64,000 nucleotides of DNA from assembly GCF_025144465.1 (NCBI RefSeq), contig NZ_CP083553.1:702501-766500 (forward strand), in the 5' to 3' direction. Positions 55,401 to 63,401 of this stretch are shown here, one piece after another. The stretch is from Leisingera sp. S132. Its GTDB lineage: Bacteria; Pseudomonadota; Alphaproteobacteria; Rhodobacterales; Rhodobacteraceae. The notes beneath the pieces are model-generated. The model worked only from the letters and a program-made list of their open reading frames with translations, ran no database searches and was not told the origin of the DNA. The translations under genes and the position numbers were made by a program. The first letter of the stretch is position 1. The number at the start of each line of letters is the position of its first letter.

Positions 55401-55441
55401 TCAAGCTTCTGCAAGTGGTGGCTGGTTATGTATCCAACTGA
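52433..55441 (+). CDS. ABC-transporter-like protein with degenerate ATPase and C-terminal cNMP-binding domain; ATC start proposed
   Basis: A 1002-residue protein if started at ATC 52433, or 984 if at GTG 52487. N-terminal six-helix exporter-type membrane domain (about 25-320) is followed by a nucleotide-binding-like region and a cyclic-nucleotide-binding domain (about 885-1000; GRLVGELGLIRQEPRAL). Walker A reads GIAAPSEEDRRAL (no GKS/T). The LSGGQ region reads LAASFAEPL, the Walker B Glu is Ser (ILILDSAMASYD) and the H-loop His is lost (LIYLAPGF). A 220-residue insertion splits the domain. CGGAG (52421-52425) lies 7 nt before the ATC, which is followed by ERSLFRFIWKYSKRDQL, a lead-in I believe is conserved in the family. 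ATP hydrolysis is doubtful. Confidence 0.8.
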   Translation: MERSLFRFIWKYSKRDQLVLLVVTACLFPLLYLTLELPKRIINDAIGAESSTITVLSHSFDQLTFLWILCGAFLVSVLCHGLLKMRINTMKGVLAERMLRRFRYQLIARVLRFPQPYFERVSQGELVSMVTSESEPMGGLMGDAVSQPVLQAGQMLTILFFLFLQNFWFGMAAIALIPLQGWLIPMLQRQINLLNKKRIKQVRSLATEIGESAAGASTLRINGGWRYRMAIITARLGRLYDIRFQIYQKKFFMKFLNNFITQLTPFFFYAVGGYLVLQGKVSLGALVAALAAYKDLASPWKELLAYYNQTQDMSLRWEVILERFAPQGMVDEALLTGDPDELQHLSGDVVLDSVTVRDTDGNLVLEELSATFPAGQVIGIAAPSEEDRRALAELLTREILPTSGIVTVAKQDLSGLHQAVVAARIGYATSRPVLFQGSFGDNVMMPMRMRPQGEPNNLHELEIAVQAGNSPDPFDAPWLDPKLAGFSSEAELRGWWLKVVEGIGSDTALFRRGIEQRFEEAAHKELAEQLVSLRPAVREAIENAGLDVHVHFLDPESYNPALPVAENLLFAASHEPLTGETLHQQRDFLDQLKQLGLDESLVALTRDVVEMLRQIFGVDGTGHPLFRKLGLDVTAYETALTLVDRSGSAEASSLSREELAQLLIVPFTISAEQIGPAFEDDMKERILGFRRSHGDGLLKSLGTGFVSFQQNAITPSFTVLENALFGKISDAAGAKGDEVRKLVSDLMVREGLRDQVVELIFDMPIAVGGQGLAASFAEPLAFCRATIKRPDILILDSAMASYDLETRVAVHKNLRKLLPDTTLIYLAPGFQSPDVFDVYFELRQGRLVSDEAQAEVAEDGAASQDLARKLRALEQTELFSGLNRRQLRLLAFGARWYDAKAGEVVFLKDDEASDGAYMILSGEADLLLPQEGREDRLIAQVGPGRLVGELGLIRQEPRALSMVASSDLRCLRIGEEEFLAVVENDASTAFKLLQVVAGYVSN

Positions 55442-55468
55442 TCCGGTGACCGTACGGGAGGAAGTGAA

Positions 55469-56329
55469 ATGAAACTGCTTCGATACCGCTTGGGCTCAGA
55501 GGTGCTCCCGGGACTGTTGGACAGTTCGGGTGCGATCCGGGACTTGTCCGCCCATGTGCCGGATATTGCAGGAGAGGCTCTGAGCGAAAGCGCGCTGGCC
55601 CGGTTGGCCGCCCTGGACCCCGTTACTTTGCCTCTAGTGGAGGGGAAGCCGGACCTCGCTCCTTGTGTTGGACAGCCTGGAAAGTTTCTCGGTATCGGCC
55701 TTAATTACACTGATCATGCCGAAGAAATGGACATGGATCTTCCAGAACATCCGATCCTGTTCCTCAAGGCAACGTCTTCTATCAGCGGGCCGGACGATGA
55801 TGTAATCCTGCCCCGCGGCTCTGTGGCCACTGACTGGGAGGTTGAGCTGGGCGTGGTAATCGGCACCAAAGCGAAATACGTGACCGAGGCTGAAGCGCTT
55901 GACCATGTTGCAGGCTATTGCGTGATCAACGACGTGTCGGAAAGGGATTTTCAAACCAAGCTGACGGGGCAATGGACAAAGGGCAAAAGCTGCGACACTT
56001 TCGGGCCGACGGGACCCTGGCTTGTGACCAGGGATGAGGTTCCGGATCCGCAAAACCTTTGGCTGACTTGTGATGTGAATGGCATTCGGCGGCAGACGGG
56101 CAGCACCAGGCGAATGGTGTTCACTGTTGCGCAGATCATTTCACATCTAAGCGAACTGATGACGCTGCACCCCGGTGATGTGATTGCAACTGGAACCCCG
56201 CCGGGAGTCGGAATGGGGGCCAAGCCTGAACCGGTTTATCTAAAAAACGGCGATGTGATGCGCCTGGAGATCGAAGGACTTGGGGTGCAGACTCAGGAAG
56301 TCAGAGCAGAAAAGGTAGAAGACGTATAG
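55469..56329 (+). CDS. Fumarylacetoacetate hydrolase (FAH) family protein
   Basis: A 286-residue enzyme with an N-terminal cap and a FAH domain. Motifs are FLGIGLNYTDHAEEMD, the metal-binding EVELGVVIG and GDVIATGTPPGVG. Members hydrolyse acylpyruvates, hydrate 2-oxo-pent-4-enoate or act on ureidoglycolate. It lies 27 bp after the ABC-like gene, with a GGAGG ribosome site, so it may share the transcript. The 161-bp spacer beyond shows no feature. Confidence 0.87.
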   Translation: MKLLRYRLGSEVLPGLLDSSGAIRDLSAHVPDIAGEALSESALARLAALDPVTLPLVEGKPDLAPCVGQPGKFLGIGLNYTDHAEEMDMDLPEHPILFLKATSSISGPDDDVILPRGSVATDWEVELGVVIGTKAKYVTEAEALDHVAGYCVINDVSERDFQTKLTGQWTKGKSCDTFGPTGPWLVTRDEVPDPQNLWLTCDVNGIRRQTGSTRRMVFTVAQIISHLSELMTLHPGDVIATGTPPGVGMGAKPEPVYLKNGDVMRLEIEGLGVQTQEVRAEKVEDV

Positions 56330-56490
56330 CCAACTGAGCGGCTATTCCCGTCTGCTGCCTTGTAGTTGAAATGTCAAAGGCGGACAGTCTCTGCCGGGAG
56401 TAATGGTGTAGTGCAAACCAGGCCCTCATGATGAAAACTGTTCTCCAATCCGCTGTCCTGCAGGGCGTCAGCTAGACAGGGGCGAGGCTC

Positions 56491-56817
56491 TTATTCGCCA
56501 TTGCAGAACTGTTTGTACAACAGGGCAATTATCTCTTCCGTGTTGCCGTTGTTCAGAGAATAGAACACGGATTTCCCATTGCGCCGGGCTTTCACGAGCC
56601 CATCCTCCCGCAACCGGGCCAGCATTTGGCTCACCGCTGCTTGGCGCAGCTCCAAAAGCTTCTCAAGTTCGCTGACTGATTTCTCCCCGGCGCTCAGATG
56701 GCAAAGGATCATAAGCCTGCCTTCATGCGCGAGAGTTTTCAGGAAAGCTGTTGCGGCTGCAGCACTTTCCTGCATGGTTGCTTCCGGCGGGTCGCCGTCA
56801 TTTCTTGACGGTTGCAC
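56491..56817 (-). CDS. ArsR-family regulator (BigR/YgaV-like)
   Basis: A 108-residue winged-helix protein. It has TAFLKTLAHEGRLMILCHLSAGEKSVSELEKLLELRQAAVSQMLARLREDGLVKARRNGKSVFYSL, which resembles the BigR/YgaV/SqrR branch of ArsR repressors. Members respond to persulfide or oxidant through two cysteines; here C41 (MILC) and C105 (FCNGE) are the only two. An internal ATG (Met15) is a possible alternative start. The regulated gene is not clear. Confidence 0.85.
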   Translation of the reverse strand: MQPSRNDGDPPEATMQESAAAATAFLKTLAHEGRLMILCHLSAGEKSVSELEKLLELRQAAVSQMLARLREDGLVKARRNGKSVFYSLNNGNTEEIIALLYKQFCNGE

Positions 56818-56886
56818 TGCTTCATTTCCTGCTGTTTCCTCACAGCTTGCCTTCCAATGGCGTCCCGGTCATCCAGCAGTTGAGTT

Positions 56887-57030
56887 TCATTCCGGTATCG
56901 GCGGAGAGCCACCGGTGAGGGCCCAGCCATGAGCGTAGTCGCGCCTGCAAAGTTCAAATCTGATGGGAACGGTAGGACGGCCATTGGCAGGTGGTGAACG
57001 AGCGCCCACGGTGCAGGTAATGACTTCCAT
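56887..57030 (-). CDS. Small ORF (47 residues) behind the alcohol dehydrogenase gene
   Basis: An ATG at 57030 with GGAG 6 nt upstream opens a 47-residue frame that starts 18 bp after the dehydrogenase stop. It ends at 56887. The sequence has a TCTVGARSP start and an ELCRRDYAHGWAL middle, with no domain I recognise. The ribosome site and position in the same transcript support it; composition does not rule out chance. Confidence 0.35.
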   Translation of the reverse strand: MEVITCTVGARSPPANGRPTVPIRFELCRRDYAHGWALTGGSPPIPE

Positions 57031-57048
57031 AATCTTCTCCGCACCACT

Positions 57049-58155
57049 TCAGCCTGCCGTGCCGCTCCGGTCGAAGATGATGATGTTCCGTTTCGCGTTG
57101 CCGGACTTGGTGTCGGCAATTGCTTCATTGATCTGCTCCAGAGACCAGCGGCCGGAGATCAGTTCATCCAGTTTTAGGCGGTCTTGCTGATACAGATCCA
57201 CCATCCAAGGAATGTCGCGCTGGATCACCGCATCCCCCATCTTGGAGCCGATCAATCCCTGACCCACTGCGGCCAGCACAACTGGTTCGTAGGCGGCCTT
57301 GGCGCCGGAATGCGGCATGCCGATCAGCACCGCTTTGCCGCCGCGGCCTAAATACCGCGGTGCCTGATCATAGGCGGGAATGGCTCCGACGGTTACCAAA
57401 ACCGCATCAGCGCCGCGTCCTCCAAGAGCCTTATGGGCCGCTTTCCACGGCTTGTCTTCGGTGGCAAGCACCCCGTGGGTGGCGCCAAACTCCTTGGCGG
57501 TTTCCAGTTTGTCAGGTTTCATGTCGACGGCCACGATGCGGCGGGCGCCAGCAATACGGGCGCCCTGAATGGCGTTGAGGCCTACGCCGCCTGCGCCGAT
57601 GACCACCACGTCCTGGCCTGCACGCAGCCGGGCCGCGTTGACTGCCGCCCCCACACCGGTGATCACCCCGCACGAGATCAGCGCCGCCGCGTCCTTGCCG
57701 ATTTCTGCCGGGATCTTCACGATCTGACGCTGGTCCACCACCACCTTCTCGGCAAAGGCGCCGCAAGCCATCGCCTGCTCCAGCGGTTCGCCGCTGGCCG
57801 TCTTCAACGGACCGTTAACTGTGTCATAGGGCGCTTCGCAAATCACCGGCCTGCCGCCCGCGCAGGACGGGCAGGTGCCGCAGCTGCGGATCAATGTGAC
57901 CACTACGGAATCGCCAGCGCTGAAACCTTGCACGCCTGTGCCGACCCCGGTGATCACCCCGGCGGCCTCGTGGCCGTAAACCGCCGGCAGATGCCCGCCC
58001 CAAGCGCCTTCGGCAAAGGAAATGTCGCTGTGGCAGATTGCAACCGCGTCCAGCGTGACCTCGACTTCACCCGTGCCGGGCGGCGCCAGCTGCACGTCCT
58101 CGATGACCAGCGGGGCGCCGAATTCATGGCAGACAGCGGCTTTGATGGTTTGCAT
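57049..58155 (-). CDS. Zinc-dependent alcohol dehydrogenase (MDR superfamily)
   Basis: A 368-residue medium-chain dehydrogenase. The catalytic zinc is held by Cys41 (AICHSD), the His of GHEAAG and a later Cys. The structural zinc by RSCGTCPSCAGGRPVIC. The NAD-binding motif is VIGAGGVGLNAIQGA. The closest relatives in memory are class III-like or aryl-alcohol dehydrogenases. It follows pcaB on the same strand after 124 bp. Confidence 0.87.
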   Translation of the reverse strand: MQTIKAAVCHEFGAPLVIEDVQLAPPGTGEVEVTLDAVAICHSDISFAEGAWGGHLPAVYGHEAAGVITGVGTGVQGFSAGDSVVVTLIRSCGTCPSCAGGRPVICEAPYDTVNGPLKTASGEPLEQAMACGAFAEKVVVDQRQIVKIPAEIGKDAAALISCGVITGVGAAVNAARLRAGQDVVVIGAGGVGLNAIQGARIAGARRIVAVDMKPDKLETAKEFGATHGVLATEDKPWKAAHKALGGRGADAVLVTVGAIPAYDQAPRYLGRGGKAVLIGMPHSGAKAAYEPVVLAAVGQGLIGSKMGDAVIQRDIPWMVDLYQQDRLKLDELISGRWSLEQINEAIADTKSGNAKRNIIIFDRSGTAG

Positions 58156-58268
58156 GATTATCCTCCCCGTTTGCAGTCAGGGTGACGCGCCGGGGTGGTT
58201 GCATCAAGCGGGAATACGCAGGGCGGGACGCGTTGTAACGTCACGGAAGACGCCCTGCGCGCTGCCGG

Positions 58269-58292
58269 GCGCAATCCTGTCAGGGATTGCGC
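58269..58292. terminator. Strong hairpin over the pcaB stop codon
   Basis: GCGCAATCC-TGTCAG-GGATTGCGC is a perfect 9-bp stem with a 6-nt loop that spans the pcaB stop codon. No T-run follows on either strand, so it may be a processing or attenuating hairpin instead of a classical terminator. Confidence 0.35.
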
Positions 58293-59617
58293 AGGCTGTC
58301 CGTTTTCTTGCTGAACTGAAGGGCCTCCCAAGGGGCATGGCCCATCTGCCTGGCGGGGTCAAATAAGGCATCCGCATCCAGGTCCGGATAGTCCCGCGCC
58401 ACAAGATCCCGCAGCGGGGTTTGCGAGGCCTGAGCCTCCTGGCACAAGGTTTTGACGGCCGCCTGGGCATCGGGCCGCGGTATTTGCGCAGCCAGGGCAA
58501 AACTCAGTGCTTCGGCGTGGATCAGGCCCAACCCGGACGACAGCGCAGCCGCCATGGTCTCAGTGCGCGGCGCAATGACAGCGCACAGCTCCTTTCCCGT
58601 TCTTGCTGCAGCTGCCGCGCCCAGAACGATCTGCGGCAGGCACATCCATTCGGTGAACCAGGCCGCACCGTCGCGCTGATGCTGCTGCATCGAAGCGCCC
58701 TGAAGGACAGAGAATAGACCGCTGCCCTGCCGGGCCAGGGCCGCCAGCACCGAGGGGGCAACCGGGTTCTGCTTCTGGGGCATGGTGGAAGAAGCCCCGG
58801 CTCCGACGAGCGAAATCTCCTGGACCCCGCTTTGCGCCAGCGCAGTGCAGTCTTCGCCGATTTTGCCAAAGGCAAGGTTCACGCGGATCATCCAGTCCGC
58901 GATGCGCAACACCGGTGTGCGGTCGGTGTGCCAGCTGCGCCCCGGATCCTGCAAGGCCAGCCCCTTTGCCATGGCGGCGCGCACCTCTGCCGCCTTCATT
59001 CCCAGCGCGCTGGACGTGCCCGCCGCGCCGGACAGGGACACCATCAGGCAGGATTGCCGCAAGTCAGGCAGCTCTTCCAGCAGGTTCAGCAGCGGGGTGC
59101 CCCAAGCCGCCGCCACTGCGCCGAAGCTGGTGGGGGTTGCGTGCTGCCCGTAGGTGCGGGCGGCCATCGGCAGCTCCGCATGCGCTTTGGCGAGCTCGCC
59201 AAGCGATAGCACCGCGGCTTTTACGTTCGCCTCAACCAGCGCCAGCGCCTGGCGCAGCCGCAACATGAGCGCGCTGTCCATGATATCCTGCGAGGTCGCA
59301 CCCCAATGCACATATTGCGCATGCTCGGGCGCCTTCATTTCTTCGCGGAACGCGGCCACCAGCCCCGGAACCGGCACGCCGCTCTGCCCCGCAGGCCGTT
59401 TCAGAACACCCGGGTCGACGGCGATCTCGACCACGGCCCGCCCGATCGCAGCCGCGCTTTCCTGAGGAATCACACCTGCTTCGCCTTGCGCCTTGGCCAG
59501 CGCGCCCTCGACCAGCAGCATGGCGCGCACTTCGGCGCTGTCCGAGAACAGGCGGCTGGCCTCGCCGCTGCCGAATAGCTCGCCATAGATTTGGCTGTCA
59601 AAGACAGAACCCGCCAT
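58280..59617 (-). CDS. pcaB: 3-carboxy-cis,cis-muconate cycloisomerase
   Basis: A 445-residue member of the fumarase/aspartase superfamily, the second ring-fission step of the protocatechuate branch of the beta-ketoadipate pathway. The signature GAGASSTMPQKQNPV is intact, with an N-terminal LLVEGALAKAQGEAGVIP. PcaB rather than adenylosuccinate lyase or argininosuccinate lyase is chosen for the length and the neighbouring pcaD. Its ATG overlaps the upstream hydrolase stop by one base. Confidence 0.88.
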   Translation of the reverse strand: MAGSVFDSQIYGELFGSGEASRLFSDSAEVRAMLLVEGALAKAQGEAGVIPQESAAAIGRAVVEIAVDPGVLKRPAGQSGVPVPGLVAAFREEMKAPEHAQYVHWGATSQDIMDSALMLRLRQALALVEANVKAAVLSLGELAKAHAELPMAARTYGQHATPTSFGAVAAAWGTPLLNLLEELPDLRQSCLMVSLSGAAGTSSALGMKAAEVRAAMAKGLALQDPGRSWHTDRTPVLRIADWMIRVNLAFGKIGEDCTALAQSGVQEISLVGAGASSTMPQKQNPVAPSVLAALARQGSGLFSVLQGASMQQHQRDGAAWFTEWMCLPQIVLGAAAAARTGKELCAVIAPRTETMAAALSSGLGLIHAEALSFALAAQIPRPDAQAAVKTLCQEAQASQTPLRDLVARDYPDLDADALFDPARQMGHAPWEALQFSKKTDSLRNP

Positions 59618-60327
59618 CAGAAGTCCTTTGCAATCTGCCCCATCAGCTCTGCCAGACTTTCCGGGTCAGCGAAGAAGGGCGAATGGGATGTGTTCATATC
59701 ATGTGCCCGCCCTGGCGGCAGGCGGGCCGCCATCTGAGCCTGGTATTCCGGCGGAATGACCCGGTCTCCGGTGCAGCGGATGTAGGTTTTGGGCACGGCT
59801 TCAAACCGTTCGCTCAGGCGAACCGGCGTGTCCTGCGGCAGGATTGGCTGCTCGCAAAGGTTTTCCATGGCAAAGCGCACCGCTTCGGCCGGGCAGTCGT
59901 GATAGAACAGATCCGGCGTGGTCTCCGGAACCAGGCTGTACGCGGTGCCTGCCTCGTTCTTCCGGGTTGCGCCTTCCAGGGTCTGCCGGGGTCCTGCCTT
60001 TCGCATGCCGATCAGGGACATGCCGCTGACCGGCAGATAAGCGCAAAGGTAGATCAGCCCGCGCAACCGCTCGGGATGCGCATCGGCTGCCGCAGAAATG
60101 GGAAAGCCCCCCCAGGAGTGCCCGACGATCAGGGTGTCCGGGGTGGAGGCCGCGGCAACCGCCTCAGCAGTTTCAGCGAGTGTCACGCCCGCGGGATCCC
60201 GCCCGTCCGCGTGGCCGGGCAGGGTGATGGAGCGGGCTGAGTGGCCGCGGGTCTCCAGAGCCGGAACCACGTCGCGCCAGCACCATGGACCGTGGCAGGA
60301 ACCGTGAACAAGAAGAAACTCAGCCAA
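59617..60327 (-). CDS. Alpha/beta hydrolase, SABP2/methylesterase-like
   Basis: A 236-residue alpha/beta hydrolase. It opens FLLVHGSCHGPWCWRDV and has the nucleophile GHSWGGFPI, with HSPFFADP carrying the catalytic His. This is the HNL/SABP2-like group, which acts on small aromatic or aliphatic esters. It lies between pcaD and pcaB, overlapping both, so it probably takes an ester or lactone related to protocatechuate into the pathway. Confidence 0.8.
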   Translation of the reverse strand: MAEFLLVHGSCHGPWCWRDVVPALETRGHSARSITLPGHADGRDPAGVTLAETAEAVAAASTPDTLIVGHSWGGFPISAAADAHPERLRGLIYLCAYLPVSGMSLIGMRKAGPRQTLEGATRKNEAGTAYSLVPETTPDLFYHDCPAEAVRFAMENLCEQPILPQDTPVRLSERFEAVPKTYIRCTGDRVIPPEYQAQMAARLPPGRAHDMNTSHSPFFADPESLAELMGQIAKDF

Positions 60328-61111
60328 TGTGCCCGGTCTCCCTCAGGAAGGCCGTCAGGCGCTCTGTGTATTCATCCGGCTGTTCGACACAGGGAATGTG
60401 GCCCGCGCGCCGGATCAGGTGGAACTGGCTGCCGGGGATCAGGTCCACCGTTTCGCGCACCAGGTCGGGCGGGGTGGAGCCGTCCTCGGACCCGGCAATT
60501 CCGAGGCATGGCAGCCTCAGCCCGCTGGTCGGAGTGTAGAAATCGGTGCCCGCAATCGCCGCGCAGCAGCCTGCGTAACCATCACGCGATTGCTGAACCA
60601 GCATGTTGCGCCACAGCTGCATCTCAGGCGTGGCGCGGAACCCGCGGGCAAACCAGCGCTCCATCACTGCATCGGCCAGCGCCTCGATGCCGTCGCTTTG
60701 AACGGTCCGGACGCGCTCTTTCCACATCTCGGGGGTGCCGATCTTGGCGGCGGTGTTTGACAGCACCAGCGCACGGATCTGGTCCAGCCGCTTCACCGCC
60801 AGTCCCTGCGCGATCATGCCGCCGATCGACAGGCCCACTAACATGCAGTCGCGCACCTCCAGGTGGTCCAGCAGCCGCTCCGCATCCCGCACAAGCGCAC
60901 CCATCGAATAGGGGGCAGGCGGGCAGGAGGACAGCCCATGCCCGCGCTTGTCGTAGCGGATGATGCGCAATCCTGCGGGCAGCCTTTCCACCACAGCATC
61001 CCAGACTCTTAGGTCCGTGCCGAGCGAGTTGGCAAACACAATGGGGGCGCCGCCTGCATCACCGTCAACGCGGTAGTGAAGCTGGACATCACCCAGATCT
61101 GCAATCTGCAT
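60320..61111 (-). CDS. pcaD: 3-oxoadipate enol-lactonase
   Basis: A 263-residue alpha/beta hydrolase of the PcaD type. Motifs: FANSLGTDLRVWD, DKRGHGLSS, nucleophile VGLSIGGMIAQGLA and C-terminal HIPCVEQPDEY. The ATG at 61111 has GAGG upstream; the longer frame to 61264 adds an unrelated leader. It overlaps the next gene by 8 bp. PcaC, PcaG, PcaH, PcaQ and PcaIJF are not in the window. Confidence 0.88.
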   Translation of the reverse strand: MQIADLGDVQLHYRVDGDAGGAPIVFANSLGTDLRVWDAVVERLPAGLRIIRYDKRGHGLSSCPPAPYSMGALVRDAERLLDHLEVRDCMLVGLSIGGMIAQGLAVKRLDQIRALVLSNTAAKIGTPEMWKERVRTVQSDGIEALADAVMERWFARGFRATPEMQLWRNMLVQQSRDGYAGCCAAIAGTDFYTPTSGLRLPCLGIAGSEDGSTPPDLVRETVDLIPGSQFHLIRRAGHIPCVEQPDEYTERLTAFLRETGHIG

Positions 61112-61181
61112 GGGGTACCTCGTTTCTGCTCCGCCGCAGTCTACCTGTGCCGGGGCAGGGAGGTAAAGCAATCGGCAGGGC

Positions 61182-62378
61182 TCAGCCGTGCAGCTCCATA
61201 TGGGCCATGATCTGGCCATGGTCCGAGGCAAGCTTGTTGTACGGCGCCTCCGGGTGGCTGCCATCGGTCAGATGGTCGTTGAAGACGCTGTAATAGTGCA
61301 TCTTGCCGACCGCTCCGTGCCAGTCCGGGTCGAAGTGGCGCGACATGTAGATCTGGTCGATGCTCTCGTGAACTCCGCCAAAGGTCGTGGTGTAAACCAC
61401 GTCGCGCAAGGATTTCCGCAGGAACATTTTTTCCGCCGAGCGCAACCGCACCCGGTCTACAGCCTCGCGGATCTGCGTGTCCTCGGCCTCGCTGTAGCGG
61501 TCGCCCGGGTGCTGTGCATCGTGGCGCAGCATCCAGGTATAGTTCTTGAACGGCACCTCGCCGGAGATGATCTCGCTGCTGACCGCGTGTTCACCGTCGT
61601 TGAAGTCTCCCAGCACCATAACCGGCCGGCCCTGTTCCAGCTCGTCCAGCACCGCGCGGCGCAGCACCCAGGCCTCGCCCATCCGCCTGAGCGCCGCGCG
61701 CAGCGACCCCATCGCCCTGCCTGCAGCATCATAGGCTGGCAGCACGATCTCGGGCGGGTAGGGGGCGCCCTGCGGCTTGATGTATTCGCCAAGTTTCGAT
61801 TTCAGGTGGCAGTTGAAGACGCTGATCACCTGATCCCCGACCGGGACCTGCACCTTGAGGATCGGGCGCGACAGTCGGCGGAGCGTGTAAAAACCCGCGT
61901 CGTCCTCCTCACCCAAGCAAGCCATCGGAATATCCAGCGGCTGGGCAAGCTCCTGGATCACTTCCGGGTCTTCCTCAAAGCCGAAACGCGACAGCACCGC
62001 CAGCCCGGGCCGCCGCTTGCCCGGTTCGCTGGTGTCATTGAGGTTGGGGGCGAAAGCCAGCTCTGCCTCGGCATAGGAGCCGTATGCCAGTTTCTGGAAT
62101 ATTGCCTTGCGGTGATAGCGTTTGGCAGGATCGGGGATGCTGGCAGCATTGGCCAGCGCACCGCGCCGGTCGGCTTCGGCAATCACCTGCCGCAGCGGCG
62201 CTTCCTCAAAGATTTCCTGAAACCCGACGATGTCGGCATTCAGCGTCAGAAGCTGGTCGGCCATCCAATCCGCCTTCCACGCGTATTCTTCAGGCGTGTA
62301 GCTTTGAAAGCGGTAGTATTCCCGCTCCGGGCCGATCAGATTTTTGACGTTAAAAGAGGCGATGGTGAAACGTGTCAT
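61182..62378 (-). CDS. Endonuclease/exonuclease/phosphatase (EEP)-family protein
   Basis: A 398-residue enzyme with the EEP fold. Motifs are ASFNVKNL, ADIVGFQEIF, NCHLKSK, VLGDFNDG and SDHGQIMAHMEL at the C-terminus. Members cut DNA, phosphodiesters or phospholipids, or remove phosphates. No signal peptide is seen. The neighbours are catabolic and give no clue to its substrate. Confidence 0.82.
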   Translation of the reverse strand: MTRFTIASFNVKNLIGPEREYYRFQSYTPEEYAWKADWMADQLLTLNADIVGFQEIFEEAPLRQVIAEADRRGALANAASIPDPAKRYHRKAIFQKLAYGSYAEAELAFAPNLNDTSEPGKRRPGLAVLSRFGFEEDPEVIQELAQPLDIPMACLGEEDDAGFYTLRRLSRPILKVQVPVGDQVISVFNCHLKSKLGEYIKPQGAPYPPEIVLPAYDAAGRAMGSLRAALRRMGEAWVLRRAVLDELEQGRPVMVLGDFNDGEHAVSSEIISGEVPFKNYTWMLRHDAQHPGDRYSEAEDTQIREAVDRVRLRSAEKMFLRKSLRDVVYTTTFGGVHESIDQIYMSRHFDPDWHGAVGKMHYYSVFNDHLTDGSHPEAPYNKLASDHGQIMAHMELHG

Positions 62379-62423
62379 GACGTGTCCCCCTGGCTGCCGC
62401 GCGGACCATCGCGCGGCCAGGTC

Positions 62424-63401
62424 TCAAGCATAACGCGACAGCGCCTCCCGGAACAGCTCTGCATCCACATTGCCGCCGGTTGCCACTGCGATCACAGCCT
62501 CGCCTTCGATCTCATCCGGGTGGAACAGGGCTGCCGCCAGAGAGGCCGCACCTCCGGGCTCCAGCACGATCTTCAGCCGCAAGAACGCCAGTGCCATTGC
62601 CCGCAGCGCCTCTTCCTCGGTGATGACGAGCCCCGAACCGCACAGGCGGCTGAGGATCGGAAATGTGACATCCCCCGGCTGCGGTGTCAGGATGGCGTCG
62701 CAGATGCTGCCCGACTGGCTGGGATTGTGCCGGATTTCGCCTGCTGCCAGCGACCGGGTCACGTCGTCGAAACCTTCCGGCTCCACCGGCCGGACGTGCA
62801 AGTCTGGCGTGCGGGCTTCCAGCGCCAGCGCAATGCCAGAAGACAGCCCGCCGCCGCCGCAGTTGACCAGCACCTCTGCTGTGCTGACACCTTCCGCTGC
62901 GGCCTGTTCGGCAATCTCCAGCCCGCAGGTGCCCTGGCCGGCAATCACCAGCGGCTCATCATAGGGCTTGATCAGCGTCAGCCCGCGGTCTTCAGCGTAT
63001 TGCGCGCCCACTGCCTCGCGGCTTTCACCGCCGGCACGGTCATACAGCACCACATCGGCACCCAGATCTCGGGTGTTCTGGATCTTAAGCTGCGGCGCAT
63101 CCGCCGGCATCACGATTACCGCAGGCACGCCGTGTGCCTTGGCTGCAGCCGCCACCCCCTGCGCATGGTTGCCGCTGGAATAGGCGATCACCCCGCGCTT
63201 TCGGTCCTGTTCCGGCAGCGCCGAGACCGCCGACCAGCCGCCGCGGAACTTGAACGACCCGGTATGCTGCAGGCATTCCGCCTTCACCAGCAGGCGCCGC
63301 CCGGCGATCTCGTCGAGAAACGGCGAGGACAGCAGCGGGGTTACGCGGGCATGGCCCTTCAGCCGCTCCGCCGCGGCTTCGATCATGGCAATTGAGGTCA
63401 T
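62424..63401 (-). CDS. Threonine/serine dehydratase-like PLP enzyme
   Basis: A 325-residue fold-type II PLP enzyme. The PLP lysine is in TGSFKFRGG (Lys51), the phosphate-binding loop is CGGGGLSSG, and SSGNHAQGVAAAAKAHG is present. It resembles catabolic threonine dehydratase, serine racemase and hydroxyaspartate dehydratase. It lacks the C-terminal ACT domain of biosynthetic IlvA. The ATG at 63401 overlaps the upstream hydrolase stop (ATGA); the longer frame to 63608 is rejected. Confidence 0.85.
   Translation of the reverse strand: MTSIAMIEAAAERLKGHARVTPLLSSPFLDEIAGRRLLVKAECLQHTGSFKFRGGWSAVSALPEQDRKRGVIAYSSGNHAQGVAAAAKAHGVPAVIVMPADAPQLKIQNTRDLGADVVLYDRAGGESREAVGAQYAEDRGLTLIKPYDEPLVIAGQGTCGLEIAEQAAAEGVSTAEVLVNCGGGGLSSGIALALEARTPDLHVRPVEPEGFDDVTRSLAAGEIRHNPSQSGSICDAILTPQPGDVTFPILSRLCGSGLVITEEEALRAMALAFLRLKIVLEPGGAASLAAALFHPDEIEGEAVIAVATGGNVDAELFREALSRYA

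Noticed and set aside
56739..57128. 129-codon frame overlapping the ArsR regulator and the alcohol dehydrogenase on the minus strand
   Set aside because: It overlaps two supported genes in another frame and has no ribosome site or motif.
61188..63395. Long open frame (735 codons) antisense to the EEP-family and dehydratase genes
   Set aside because: It runs antisense across two well-supported genes and its translation has no recognisable motif.
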